Program-made: the position numbers and the translations under genes
The notes under the pieces: generated by a model
The model's database searches: none
Seen by the model: the letters and a program-made list of their open reading frames with translations, nothing else
Told to the model about the DNA's origin: nothing
Source of the DNA: Dillenia suffruticosa
Taxonomy: Eukaryota; Streptophyta; Magnoliopsida; Dilleniales; Dilleniaceae
Direction: 5' to 3'
Length of the DNA: 64,000 nt
Assembly (NCBI GenBank): GCA_033439265.1
Contig: JAVTVX010000027.1
Coordinates: 12,601,001-12,665,000, forward strand
Part shown: in pieces, positions 11,225 to 23,483 of the stretch
Layout of the letters: the number at the start of each line of letters is the position of its first letter
Position numbering within the stretch: position 1 is the first letter of the stretch

Positions 11225-13010
11225 CCAATACAGGAATGGGGGAAGCCGAGATTGCCTCTTTAGACCAATTCTTGAGGGACCCTTTATTTGGACAGTATGT
11301 CAGATCCAGTTGCTTTGAATCTCAAGAAGGCCTAAAATGCTGGATCTGCATTTCAAGAAGGTAAATTTTCATTATTCATATAAAAAATCTAAAGATAAAA
11401 GTTAACCAGTTTGGATAATGCCCATTTGACCTACTTTTTCTAGCAGAAATCTTCATGGATCAACTGAAGAAGAATGGTGAGGCTCAATTTTTCACACAAC
11501 ATCTTCATTCATTTCTCTTGTGAAGTGAAGATGCAATAGTTGATTAATGTAAGGCCCATTCATCTGCTCAATGGTGGCCAGCTACGAAAAATGTAAGTGC
11601 TCCTAAATTTCAAATTTGTCTCAGGGATCAAGTTCTAGCACCAATTTTGAATTATGATTGACATTGATTTTGATTTGATTTGATTTGATTTTGTTTATTT
11701 ATTTTTGGGTTTCACTTGAAACATAATCTCTTTCCAGATTCTGGTGTATGTAGATGGAAGTTCATGTGGTTTTTGCAAATGTCCCACATCAGGTACTAGA
11801 AAAATTAGTTTTTAAGGCAACTCAAAAGGCTTTCCTTAAAAAATTCCAGTTGGACAACAACTAAAAGAAGATTGCTGATATGATTTGATTGCTATTGCTG
11901 CAGCCTCTATTGATTGGTTAGAGAATGGCTGTTTAAGTCTTTGAGATAAAAAGCTATTTTTGTCTGATGATGAGGGAAAAAAAAAAATAGCTCTTTGGTC
12001 AAACAATATGTGAACTTAGTATTTTTTTTTTTGATAGAAAAATTCGTGATACTATTTCTAAACCAACATGTTCATGACCTTCAGCAGGCGGAAGTAGCTT
12101 CAGCAGCAAGACATGAAGTTTGCAAATGGAAAAATTTAAGATGTGCAAGGAAAATCATCACAATGTTATCACGTATATAGGTGTTGGGGTTGTCCATACT
12201 TGTTCCTTCGGTTATTCTTTTGGCAACCGCATTGACATCATCATAGTCCACACTGATGGCTTCTCCCTTTTAGCCTTCTTTGCTGCTGGGTTCCTCTTTG
12301 AAAAACTTGCAACTAATGTTGAGCGTGCCTCCTTAGTGCTAATCACAGTGTTCAGAGAACTATTGTGCTCGAGATGAACCCACTTGATCTATCAACAATG
12401 CGCCTGTTTTGGGGTAATGGAGTTGCAATTTCTGGCTCCTTCTATTCCCTGCAAGTGAGCCCTCTCCTTTCAAAAGCCCTTACAGCACTAATAATATCCC
12501 TGAGTGGTAACACACTCCCACTCTCTCCCTGGTGCCATTGCGGGGTATTCTCTCCGCCCACTGCAGCACTGGCCACCATGAACTCCACCCGGACTGCCCC
12601 TTCCTCTGGAAGCCAAAGATGTCATAAGTACAGATGTTGTTATTATGGCCGTCGAACCCATCTGATTAGTGGTGCCATAATTCTCTCCCATTCCTCCACA
12701 TATATTGGGAAATTTCCAACTGAGTGTCTCCTAGGAGCCCATTGTAGAGAGTCTCCATGGATAGAAAGCAACAGGAGAGAACGGAAAGAGAGGCTTGGGA
12801 AGAAGAGAGAAATCGGAGGAGAGGTAGATGTATTTGTATGTATAAATCTCTCTTGAGATGGAATCTGTGTGCATGAATCAAGTTTGAATCTCTAGCGTGA
12901 TCCTTCTGAACCACACAACAGCAACTCCAACTGAATCAATCTTCTATAAGAATCATTAATCAGGTAATATGCCATTCTGACGTTCATTATTCCAAGCTAC
13001 CATTTTCCTC
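11225..13010 (+). other. Unidentified exon-like patches
   Basis: Several stretches look more like coding sequence than their surroundings. 11236-11362 reads MGEAEIASLDQFLRDPLFGQ... and runs to an AAG/GTAAAT donor-like site. 12061-12180 and 12180-12375 encode about 40 and 65 residues in adjoining frames, the second with hydrophobic segments. 12380-12850 holds further frames on both strands. I recognise no family, and the patches do not join into one model without stops. A decayed or mis-read multi-exon gene is the most economical guess. Confidence 0.2.
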
Positions 13011-14640
13011 CCTTAAAGACTTCTAGCCCTAGTATGACTGAGAAGAGCTAGGGGCAAGCAGTTGGCGGTTTCAGTTGAGAAATAGTGTAATATTGGCCAT
13101 TTAAGATGATGCTTGTTGCCATGACCTCCGGTGTCTGCAGAAGGTTTAAGTACACAGCAAGGGAGATAAGACACCGGTTATTGCGCCAGGAGTGTTGGAC
13201 CGCGTACCAAGGTGAACCGTCAAAATCCCAACGTACAGTTGAGATGTGGCATTATGTCTCTTAATCAAGATTTTAAGTTTGACTCACGACATGGACATAG
13301 TGCAAATTATATTGAAAGAGTAGTCCTCTCTAAATAGGTTACTATAAGTCTCGGATCAGTATGATTTCAGATCCTGATTGATATAGTACAAAAAAAAAAA
13401 AAAAAGGTGACATGTGAAAACACTATGTATTTCTTGGTGTTTACCTTACAAAGGAGGATGTTACCACAAAAAACACTATTGAATGTGATCCAATAATTAT
13501 CAACCCTATAGGTATCAGTACCCCAAGAATGATGGGAAATTTTATGGATACGATACTCCGATTTTTTCAAAAAGAGATTATTGAACGACCATATTTTGTA
13601 AATTCATTTGTAATTTCTTGTTCTATGATAGCATATTTTCCAATTTTATCATAGAATATTTTTTAATTTTACCCATATTGCTGGTTAGATTGTTTTATGG
13701 TATCATAGAGCATGTTTAGTATAAATGGACAATTGATTTAGTGGGATGTTCTTAATCAATTATATAAAATTCTTAAAAATCTTAATCCTTATTTATATAA
13801 TGTGTAGATGTGAAACACTAATTACATAAGTAAATTTTAAAATACAATGTGGTATTCAATTACGGCATGGATGACCTCGAGAGAGAAAATTAAGATATTA
13901 TAGCAGTAAGAGTTTCTGTAGAATTCGTGTTTGTGTATTTAATATTTCTTTTAGTCAAATAGATTTGAGTGTTAGTAATTCTAGTTTATTTAAATTTTGT
14001 TAGGATTAATCGATTTAATTCAAAGACCGATGGTTAATGATTGATAACTAATAGATGATAATTGTGTTAATTGATATTAATATTTAATTATTTAACTAAT
14101 ATCTATCTTTGTGTATTTGTAAAATGACTGGAATTAGCGAATTTATATTAGTTAAATTTGTTTTATTTTTTAATATTTTTCATATTATTACTATATATTT
14201 AAATATAAAATTTATTGATATATCATTCATAATTTTGTAAAATAATTAATTTAAATACATATTAAAAAATTGATGTAAATCATATAAATATTTGGAAAAG
14301 ATACGTTTTCCAACTATTTAAAAAGGATAATCAATTAATCTCCCTACATATCATAATAATAATTTAAATAAATCTTATTTTATAAAAAATTGAAATGTAA
14401 AATAATTTAGAAAAAAGTGAAAAAAAATATAATGGGTAAAAAATTTCAACTACTTAAACTGTTTCTTGTCATTAATATAAAATTGATAAAATTAATAAAA
14501 AAAATTATCTAAAATAGTTTTTGAAAAGTTAAAAGTTATTTTGAATAATCGATCATTTTTATTTTCAGTTTTTATATTATTAGTTGAACTGTCATCCGGG
14601 TCGTCACACGGGTCATCAAATGCCCTTAACCATTGAAAAA
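13011..14640. other. Non-coding, increasingly AT-rich interval
   Basis: Bases 13600-14560 are about 75-80 percent A+T by impression, with no supported feature. TGGTATCATAGAGC near 13699 resembles an LTR-element primer binding site, but no LTR could be placed beside it. Confidence 0.35.
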
Positions 14641-14899
14641 GTCAGATGGTTTAAAACGACGGTACCAAACGCCCCGTTCGAGGATCTATAGGCACCCCAG
14701 ATCTATAAATCTAATTAAAAAAAAAAAAAAAACCTTCTCAGTTCGAAAATATTTGAAATTTGAGTAAAGGGCGCCGAAGCGGCCGAAGCACAAAAAGTGA
14801 AAATTTGAATGGAATGAACTGTATACTCTGCACTGTACTGTTACCGTCGACAACACAAATAGGTTCAAATCAAGTGCGCGTGCTGCCTTACACTCGATT

Positions 14900-15320
14900 C
14901 GAATTTAACCAGGCGGGTTAAGTTAATGTCCACTCCAGGTCGCTCCCTTATTTTCAACTTCCCGCCTCTCTCTCTACCCATATTTCTGAATCCTGTGCAT
15001 TATTTGATCGAAACGAAACCCCTCTCCGCGCACGGGTCTTCTTAGGTTTCCCTCCCAAGGTCAGAGCCCAAAAACCTCTTCTTGTTTAGTTGATCTCTAT
15101 TTCATTTTATATATTGTCCAGGGTTTTTTTTTTTAATCACAGTCTTGATTTTGTTTCTTCTCTTTGAATTTTTCTTCCTGTGCTTTTGTTGTGTAGTATA
15201 TTTTGATTTGGGGTTGTTCTGGATCTCGATAGTGGTCGAATTGCTCATGGGTTTCAAGTGTTCGACGAATTGACGCTTATAAATTTGGATTTTGTGTTGT
15301 TCGAAACAAAGTGGTGGTTC
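14900..15320 (+). promoter_or_regulatory. Promoter and 5' leader region of the four-exon gene
   Basis: No TATA box was seen. A pyrimidine patch (CCGCCTCTCTCTCTACCC, about 14963-14980) of the kind common in TATA-less plant promoters is present. A leader intron is possible (donor-like AAGGTCAG near 15058, several AG acceptors up to 15200). A nine-codon upstream frame lies just before the start codon. Confidence 0.35.
15247..15273 (+). promoter_or_regulatory. Upstream reading frame (MGFKCSTN, stop)
   Basis: ATG at 15247 opens an eight-residue frame ending in TGA at 15271-15273, 47 bases before the main ATG and in another frame. If it lies in the mature leader it could lower or condition translation. 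Whether transcription starts upstream of it is not known. Confidence 0.4.
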
Positions 15321-16970
15321 ATGATGGGTAGTCATACCGATGAATCTAAAAAATCTCGTCCTCCTCTTGCGGAGATATCTAATCGCCTAAGGAAAAGGGA
15401 TTTTTCTATGATTTCTGGAAATTCTGATCTCAAAAACAATGATTGGTCGCATAAGAATTCTAATCCTGGTAAAGAAGATTGGGAATCTGGGTTTGCTCGC
15501 CGTGTGTCTCACTGTGTGGAAAAATTGGTCAAAGACAGATTGAACACAAAATCTGACAAAGATCCCAATGATGTGAACTTCGATTTGTTAGAGGGTAGCA
15601 GGGATCAATCTTTGCAAGACGTCAAGGTTTTAGGGATTTCCAAGAACCCATCTGGCGAAATTAAGGAAAAGTCGGATTGTTTAGATGGCGTTGTTCATTG
15701 TGAACAGGGTGAAACAATACCAGTAAGTATTGTAGAAGAAGGTGATTTGTCAAGTGAGAATCAAAATCCTAGCATTTCAACGCCAACAGCTGCTGTACCT
15801 TCTAAAGGAGACTTGAATGATGTTGAGAGAAATTGTGAAACTGTTTCTGATGTTTTGCAAAAGGATTCTGTCCATGGAACACTGCATGGTCTTATTTGTG
15901 ACCATGAACAAGGTGGCAAGGATCTTGAACTTCCTGGAAATAATGAGTTTGAGGCATCAAAAAGTTGTGTTTCTGCTGAATGTTCAACATTGCTCTCGTC
16001 ACAAAGTTCAAAGTCCTTTGAATTAGGAAGATGCTCTGGATTGAAGGTGGATGCAGATGCTGGAGTTGACCTGCTCAAATCTTGCGCTTGCTCTTTTTGC
16101 ACGAAAGGTATCTTGTTAAGTGTGTGCCTGAATGTCATTTGCTAAATGTGCCTTTTATTTTTAGGATATTGGTCTGTTAAATTATGAGAGTTGACATGCC
16201 TATTCTTTCTGATGGTGGCAATCAGCCGCTCATATTTGGTCAGACCTTTATTATCAAGATGTGAAGGCTCGGATTTCAGGTATGCTCCTTGATAATCCTG
16301 CCTATGGAATTGGTTTTTCTTTTTGCTAATTTTTTGTTCGCTCTCACGCCTCTGCCTTCACAGCGGTTAAAAAGAGCCAGAAGGAGGCAAACAGCTTGGC
16401 TCAGCGATACTGCAAGAGTGGGGAGGTCAGTGCCCTTGGTCAAGAAAATTTCAATAAATCCAAGTTAGAATCTGACCTCTTAGGTCATTGGAAGTCGCTC
16501 TTTCTTCACATGGAGGATGTCCTTCTTCGTGAAAACAACCAACTTGTGAGTTTAATCTTGCGTTCCATATAACTTGCTTCTCTCCCACTCAAATGCATCT
16601 TTGTGTTACTGGACAGCTTTTGCATGTGGGCCACTTGATGAATAAATTCATAATATACATTTTCAAATCCATATTCTGACTTTGAGAGAATTATGGGATG
16701 GTTTCACCTTTGATTTATGGTCACAAGCTCCTTGCAAGGTGTACGTTGAAGGTGCTGAATAAGCCTAATTTTGTGGCATGGCTCCTTGTTGGCTCTGTAT
16801 ATGCAGGATGATTCCTCTATGTCATTAATTTGGTTCTGTCAATACGAAATGTAATGAGATCTTTCAACTTTAAATGGCAGCATGCAAATTTGATTACATT
16901 AAAGGACTTGAGGGACAACTGCAAGATGGATCTGGAGATTATGAATGTGATGCCTCCAAAAACAGACTAG
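15321..16970 (+). CDS. Plant protein of unknown function with a destruction-box match, four exons
   Basis: Exons are 15321-16107, 16226-16279, 16364-16545 and 16881-16970, with introns of 118, 84 and 335 bp, all GT-AG, phases 1, 1, 0. They join into 370 residues ending MNVMPPKTD. There is no ATG in this frame before 15321; the ATG at 15324 would serve equally. Residues 13-21 (RPPLAEISN) fit the RxxLxxIxN destruction box read by the anaphase-promoting complex. Residues 22 to about 250 are Ser/Asp/Glu-rich and look disordered. Residues about 253-355 (KSCACSFC, AAHIWSDLYYQDVKARIS, KKSQKEANS, HWKSLFLHMEDVLLRENNQ) look folded, with two closely spaced Cys pairs and helical character. I remember similar plant proteins annotated only as uncharacterised. 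No function is assigned; cell-cycle control is a guess from the motif alone. Confidence 0.85.
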
Positions 16971-19270
16971 TGATTCCAATAATTCCAGCTGTGGGGTTTG
17001 CATAGCCACCTTAACCACAAGTTTTCTTGTACAGATGCTCATATCAGGTGGTACTATTTTAGAAGGCTTGCTGCACTTCCTGATCAATATGTAGGATTGT
17101 TGTTGTTTGTGTCGTATAGACAAAATTCTCACACTTGAGCGGTCAAACTTTTCAGTTTGCATCAACAAATGGAACAATCCTAAAATGCATTGCTTTTGAT
17201 ATGTATCTTTTTTATTGGATTTATGGTTTGCATTCTGTGATTCTTAATTTGAATTGCTGATTTGCAATTATGCTTATGAATTTGTTTGTGCATTTTGGTT
17301 TAAGATTTTGATTGGTAATGAAGATAATTGTGCAAATTTTACTTTGATTATACTAGTGTGTATTGTGTGCTTGAGTGTATCTTGATATGACCATGCATAA
17401 ATTTTGTTCCTTTTTGTGTTAGTATCACAGTGTAAGCAGGCAAGATGTGATGGTAGCATGCTAATTTAATAAAAACAGGAGGTGGAGTATTGTGGATAAA
17501 GAAAGCCATTTGTTCATGTTGCAATTGTTTTTGTATTTGTGGGAATCATGCTGAACTTGAAATGATGAAGTTCATAATGCATTAGTGCTAGGTATGATTT
17601 GTTTAAAATATTTATTGATAGTTAAATGTTATCTTCATAATAACAAGATATATTGTTTAGAAACTGGAAAAGTGGTCCATTTGGCATATCGATATTTGGG
17701 CATGCAATGTTTTCCTGACTGTGTATGTGTCAAAAGAAATGTTGTGGAGTAAGATTTAACTCTGCAAGTAACAAAAACATGAGTGTTACCACTTAAGATG
17801 GGTCTATGGATGTTAGCTTTTGAATTTTGGGTGCCAAGGGTCTTATCCTTAGTTTAATTTGCTGATGAATCATATGCCAAATGATAAGATATATTCAAGA
17901 AAATTTGTTGCCTAGGCAAATATGGCATTTGTTTCAAGCTGGAAGTGAGGGTAACTTGAAACTTTTATCTTTCTAGGAGTACTTGTGTGGTTTTAGTCAA
18001 TTGTCGGTCTATTTTGGAAGGGGACTAGTAAGCATTTAGATTTGCAGTTTTGCAAATTTCGTAACTGTTGTGGAACAAAGATGGTAGGGTTCCTTTTCTG
18101 ATCACCATCTGTAGTTTGATCTGTATTCAGAAATAGCATAGGCTTTGCTTTGCTAAGCTACATTGCAACCATATTGCATAGGCTAGTCCTCAATTATTTT
18201 ATTTTTGCTACTATTATATTTGCAATTTCAGCAGAATTCATAACATGGCCATGTAACCCTTGGTACAAGCTTGTGATCTAACCATTAAATTTTGCCACCT
18301 ATCATGGTTTGATGACTTCAATCCAAGATTAGTTTGTGTTCTGAACAATTCTAAAGTTCGACCAAATGCATGCATTGATATTAAGATTCTCTCATGAGCA
18401 TTGCTGTAGGAGATGGCATAGTGCTTGGATTGTATGTTCTTGATGCAGGATTGGCTGTTGACTCATTGTTTGGTTAGAAATGCTGTTTCTGTATGCTTAA
18501 TTGGTTAGGCCATATTTGCATGTTCATGTGACGTTCTTGGTTGTTGAGTTTGGGTAACTTTTGTTCTAAAAGCAATATGCATTCCGGCGAATGTTTGCCT
18601 GCTCTTTTTGGGAATTTCCATGTGCTTATGTACTATAGGGCATGATACATGCACCCTTTCACTGACAGCTCAGGAGATTTTATCCTATTTTCATGAGGAC
18701 ATCCTACAATTACTAATCACTTGACTATCCTGAATGTCTGTGTCTTATGAGAAATGGGTGCCCATTGGATTTATTCAACAGTTAAGAATTCCATGGATGA
18801 GGGTTATAGAGAATTCCATCACACGTGAAACACTTACACTATTTGTTGTGACCTGGGTCTTGGATCCTTTCACTTGCCCTGGCATAAGGACGGATAAAGT
18901 ATAAGAGGGTAAAGTTTAGACAGCCATTAAATAACTAAAGTTAGACCTCAAGGCTACCAACCTTGCATTTTTCTGTCCACGTCTTAGATTCAGCTTGGCT
19001 GACGTTGTCCACAGATTTGCATTTTCCATTAGATGCATGGAACTGGGCAAGGCATGACTCGTGACCATAAGGGGGCATTCTTTGGCTCAACTTCTATGCA
19101 TTGATATTTTCTCAATCAACTCGCACGGCGATAAAACTGAACTCTGGACAAATTTTAATTATGATCACTTATGGTGTTTCTAAGTCAAACAATTGCTTTA
19201 ATAGATGAACTTTGTCTGCTTTTGGCATGTGCAGATGTTGGAAGATGACCGGCATGTTGGCTAAGTAATA
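16971..19270 (+). other. 3' untranslated region, then non-coding DNA
   Basis: The first 200 or so bases after TAG at 16968-16970 are probably the 3' UTR. The remaining 2 kb have balanced composition and none of the repeat wording seen elsewhere, so they may be single copy. A short exon-like piece follows TGTGCAG at 19228-19234 (nine codons, then TAA), which might be an alternative last exon; weak. Confidence 0.35.
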
Positions 19271-21725
19271 CGTTCGAACTAGAATCATTTTCCCAGAAAC
19301 AAACAATGCATCATTTGTTTAATCATGGTTTTGATTTAATTTAGTACTAATAATTGGTAATCGCAAAAAAGGGCAAATCCGGGATCAATAATTGTTGACG
19401 ACCAATCAATATGCATAATTTGAGAAATATCAAGCATTGATGAAGTATTCTGCCGGCGATGGTTGATTTGCCGGAGAAGATGTAGAATCCCAATAACGGG
19501 TTTAATTAAGCAACTTGCTCTTCTCGTTTTTTTTGGTTAAAATTTCTACTAATTTCAATCAAGTTAATAAATATTTTAATTTGCTTTGCTTTTATATTTC
19601 CTCAATTGAACGAAGACGGTGAAGGTTTAAAAAAGGAAAATAAAAGAAAAGAAAAAAAAAAAGAACAAACTGTACATTAAAGTTGGAGTGATATTAAGAG
19701 AAAACCGGTGAAGGAGATTCTAATATTAAAGTCAGAAAGAACGATTTTAGAAGATAAGATTAAGAGAGTTAGCATACATGATAGTGTAGTAAGTGCATGG
19801 AGCGTAAAAATTGTACTTGCCGTATGGAATCTTTTAAAATTATAAAAATTATAGTAAGAGAATTTTTATAAATTTAGAGTTTTCTTTGATAGGAAGTTTC
19901 GATTATTATTGTAAAAGGTAAAAAAAGTTTCTGGTTTTAATAGATTTACTTCTTAATCTGTATAATATTAAGGAATATTAAAATTTAGTTAAGATTTATT
20001 TTCTTATTATGCAGTGAAGATTAAGAAGATTTAGACACGTTGCGTGATAGGAATAATTCCTGCAATAACCAAGAGGACCGGGAGGTTAAAGAGCATGGAT
20101 GTTGGAGAGTCCTTCGGGGGATTGCTTGGTTCTTCGTGGGTTTGATTGCAACCTTAGTAGGTCTAATGGAATTTGAGCTTCAGTGGTCTCGTGCTATTTA
20201 TTCAAGGCTCATCAAATCTAGTATCATCATTTATTTTTTTAAATACATATATTTTAAAAATTTTTATAATTGCTGAATTACATAAAAATATAAAAATTTT
20301 CTGTCAACTTCTGTCTCCCCTGCCGAAGAATTTGTCCCATTTCAAATTAATAGAATATAATATAGTAAAATTTAATTTTATTTCAGGAAAAGTGGTTTTG
20401 AATTAATTAGACCATACCGTGGTCAAGTAACTCAACTAGACCAAGGATGAGATTGTGTTTCTGTCCTCGATTTGCGGAAGTCCAAAGTGAAGCCAAAATG
20501 GCCTTTCGCATCCTCCTAGAATCCAATGCCCTCTGCCGCCGCAATCGACGAAACTTGTCCCCGCCCTTCTCGTTCTCCCATGCATCTTTCCTGCCCCTTT
20601 CCATCCTCTTAAATTCATTCATATTAAAAAATTTTGATGTCAATTCAAAATGTTCAATTTGGTAGACCGATTGGCTTGGCAATAAGTTGGGGTTTTTCTT
20701 TGTTTTGATAGTTTGATACGATAAAAAAGATAAGATTCGGTGGGTTTGAGATGTCTAAAAAGTTAAAATTTCTTCTCTTTTAAAAGTAAAAAAATAAAAA
20801 ATATTAAAATTAAATATTTTTTAATTCCAAAAATATCTTTTAAGAATTGAAATAAAATTTTTTATTCTCAATGAATTTAATTTTTTTTTCTTTTATACAA
20901 CTTTCAAAGAAAAAAAAAATTATAACTTTTTTTTTTTCTTTTCTTTTATTTCTTACTTAATCTTTTCTTTTCTCCTCGATGCTCCAAACGTAAAAGAGTT
21001 GGCAGAGAGGAGAGAATTAAACATCGGAGAGCATATGCAATATTTTACTGTTTTTGCTCTTTGACAAAACAAGGGTGCCTTATTTCGGCCCTTTCAAATC
21101 TGGCCTAAATTTTAAAATGCAATACGAGGCACATTCCTAAAAATGCAACACGTGTATCCACAAGATGGACTTTGTCACTTGATATGAAAAAGCAAAAAGA
21201 AAAAAAATATAGGATGATACATAAAAAATATAAAATATAAGAATTTTTATAAAAAAAATATAAAATACCTGAAAATAATATTTATAATAATAAAAAATAA
21301 AAACATAAAAAATGTGTAAATATAAAAAATATAAAATTTTTTGAATAAATATTAATTTTATAAAAATAATAATATAATCATATTTTATAATAAAAATATA
21401 AAATAATCAAATATAAAATTATTAATCACATAAAATAATATAAAAGATAAAATTTATAATTAAATAAGTAAATAATATATAAATATTAATTAATTTATAA
21501 TGTTTAAATATTTTAAAAATGAGAGAAGTCTTAAAAATAATAAATGTTAATAGCGAGAGGTTTATGCATAATTATTTTTTCTATAGTGGATGTCCATCTG
21601 TAATGTAATTGGTCGTTCTTCTTTTTATCGAAATTGACAAGATAATAACAGAGAGGTAGAATAGTACATGAGGAGGAAAAAACAAGGGCTACAGACAGAA
21701 AATTCGTCTCCTTTTTTTTTTTCCG
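19271..21725. other. AT-rich intergenic region
   Basis: Bases 20700-21560 are strongly A/T-rich. Bases 20040-20275 and 20407-20682 contain open frames of 70-90 residues; the first has a hydrophobic segment but no ATG at its start, and neither matches a family I know. Nothing is firmly supported. Confidence 0.35.
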
Positions 21726-21740
21726 GGGGGTGGGGGGTGT
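21725..21740 (+). promoter_or_regulatory. G-tract upstream of the RAP2-4-like gene
   Basis: Two runs of six G separated by one T (GGGGGGTGGGGGG, followed by TG) lie about 20 bp before the TATA box. Such a run can fold into a G-quadruplex, with the C-rich partner on the other strand. Role inferred only. Confidence 0.4.
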
Positions 21741-21759
21741 TGTTGGTTTACAGGACTTC

Positions 21760-21768
21760 TATAAAAGG
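21760..21768 (+). promoter_or_regulatory. TATA box of the RAP2-4-like gene
   Basis: TATAAAAGG at 21760, which predicts transcription starting near 21790. The leader of about 390 bases then contains no ATG at all before 22180, which supports both the promoter and the start codon. Confidence 0.65.
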
Positions 21769-22179
21769 GGCTCGGTGTGAGCGAAAGAAAACAATAGTTG
21801 TGAGGCAACAAGGACAAAAGAGAGTGGTAGGTTTTTAATCTACCCCTGAAATTTCTTGAACAATTCGACTGTTCTTCTTCTTCTTCGACCGTCCCTGTTA
21901 TCCTGGCTTCTCTGTTTCCCTTTCTGTCTGTCTGTTTTTCAAATTATTAAAAATTGTAAATTTGTTTTCACTTTTAGATTTTGTTGGAAATCAGGTGATT
22001 TAGAACAGAGATCCAGAGTAATTTTTCCTTTTTTGGATCAACTAAAGAGGGTTTATTTTTCTCTCCCTCTAAAGGTTGGATCTTAACTGAAGGAAAGAAA
22101 AGGGTTTGTTTATTGAGACCTCTTTACTTAATTTTTAATCTGATTTTGTGTTCGTAAAGATTTTTGATAGAGAAGCAAA

Positions 22180-22341
22180 ATGGCTGCGGCTATAGATTTG
22201 TACGGTAGCAGAGCAGTGTTCTCAAATCCCTCGAGTGCAGAAGAGCTAGTAAAAGCCCTTGAACCTTTTACGAAAAGTGCTTCTTCCACCACCTCTTCTT
22301 CTCCATCAACTTCATCACAATCTCCTTTCTCTTTCCCCTTC

Positions 22342-22372
<31 letters not shown>

Positions 22373-23130
22373 CTTCTTCTTTATACTCAAACCCTGAAAT
22401 TTATCCAGATTTCTTGAGCCAAGACCAAATGGGTATTTCTCTACAAAGTTCATTTGGTCTAAATCGTCTCACCTCATCTCAAACTGACCAAATTCAGACC
22501 CAATTTCAGATTCAGCAACAACAGTTAGCTGCTGCTAGTTCTCTCAACTTCCTTAGCCCGAAGCCTGTCCAGATGAAATCGGTTGGAGTTCATCTGAAGC
22601 CAACGAAATTGTACAGAGGAGTGAGACAGAGGCATTGGGGAAAATGGGTTGCAGAGATCAGACTCCCAAAAAACAGAACTAGACTGTGGCTTGGCACTTT
22701 TGATACTGCTGAAGAAGCTGCTTTAGCTTATGATAAAGTGGCTTACAGGCTCAGAGGTGAGTTTGCCAGACTCAATTTTCCTGATTTAAAGCACAATAAA
22801 GCTTCCTTGCATTCCTCTGTTGATGCGAAACTCGAAGCTTTATGTCAGAGCTTGGCTGATTCTCAGAAACAGGGGAATTCCCAATTTGTCTCTGAATCAA
22901 AGAAAACTAAAGTTGGGAAATCGAGGAAGAATTCGGTCTCGGAGGAACCACCTCAGCCAGTGAATTCAACACCGGAATCGGAGTCTAAGACATCGTCGTC
23001 AGAATCTGAAGTTACTTTAATTGATCTTGCAGAAACAGAACCAGATTGGGCAGAATCTAATGATCTGATGCTACTTCCCAAGTATCCCTCAACTGAGATT
23101 GATTGGGATTCTATTCTGTCTCAGATGTGA
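22180..23130 (+). CDS. RAP2-4: AP2/ERF transcription factor, RAP2-4/RAP2-13 type (DREB A-6)
   Basis: Intronless, 316 residues, in the size range of Arabidopsis RAP2.4. The start [10 protein letters not shown] and the [13 protein letters not shown] segment are typical of the subgroup. A Ser-rich stretch (residues 32-70) includes a pure Ser run coded by a CTT/TCT microsatellite. The AP2 domain spans about residues 144-201: [19 protein letters not shown], then the [16 protein letters not shown] helix. Val at domain position 14 and Leu at 19 fit DREB subgroup A-6. [20 protein letters not shown] follows, and the acidic C-terminus ends in EIDWDSIL, both conserved in this group. Family members are nuclear, bind DRE/GCC-type elements and act in light, drought, salt and cold responses. 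The symbol is at group level; RAP2-13 is equally possible. Confidence 0.93.
22341..22381 (+). repeat. Trinucleotide (CTT)n microsatellite inside the coding sequence
   Basis: About 13 uninterrupted CTT units encode the poly-Ser run of the RAP2-4-like protein. Triplet length changes would keep the frame, so the tract may vary between individuals. Confidence 0.9.
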
Positions 23131-23483
23131 TCGTTTAGATTTTAATTCGTGTGTTAGGCGGGGTTTGTAGTTGGAGTCCTCTGTTTCTTCTGCAATGAAT
23201 ATTTTTATTTCATTTGCAGAAGTGTAGTTTGTAGTCTATGTCAATATGTACAAAATCTCACGTCTGTCAGGTTGGCGAGTTTTTAATCTAATCTGACCTG
23301 TGAGAATTGCTAGTACCATTAGCATGTATGCTGTGTTTACTTCTGTAGTATCATTTCTGTATTTGAAGCTCATCCTACACCCCCGCAATATATTTCATGT
23401 TCCCTACAAATTCTATTCTCCATTGTATAATTTAGTGATGGTGCATGCTAGGTTTAGGTATTCTAAGTGTCACGGTGTAACGA
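23131..23483 (+). other. 3' flank of the RAP2-4-like gene
   Basis: T-rich non-coding sequence, probably 3' UTR for the first 150-200 bases, then the boundary of the Gypsy fossil. No separate feature seen. Confidence 0.4.

Noticed and set aside
13690-13715. TGGTATCATAGAGC, like an LTR-element primer binding site
   Set aside because: No LTR on either side and no pol domain nearby.
20040-20275. Hydrophobic open frame (WRVLRGIAWFFVGLIATLVG)
   Set aside because: No ATG near its start, no promoter and no family recognised; kept only as a remark.
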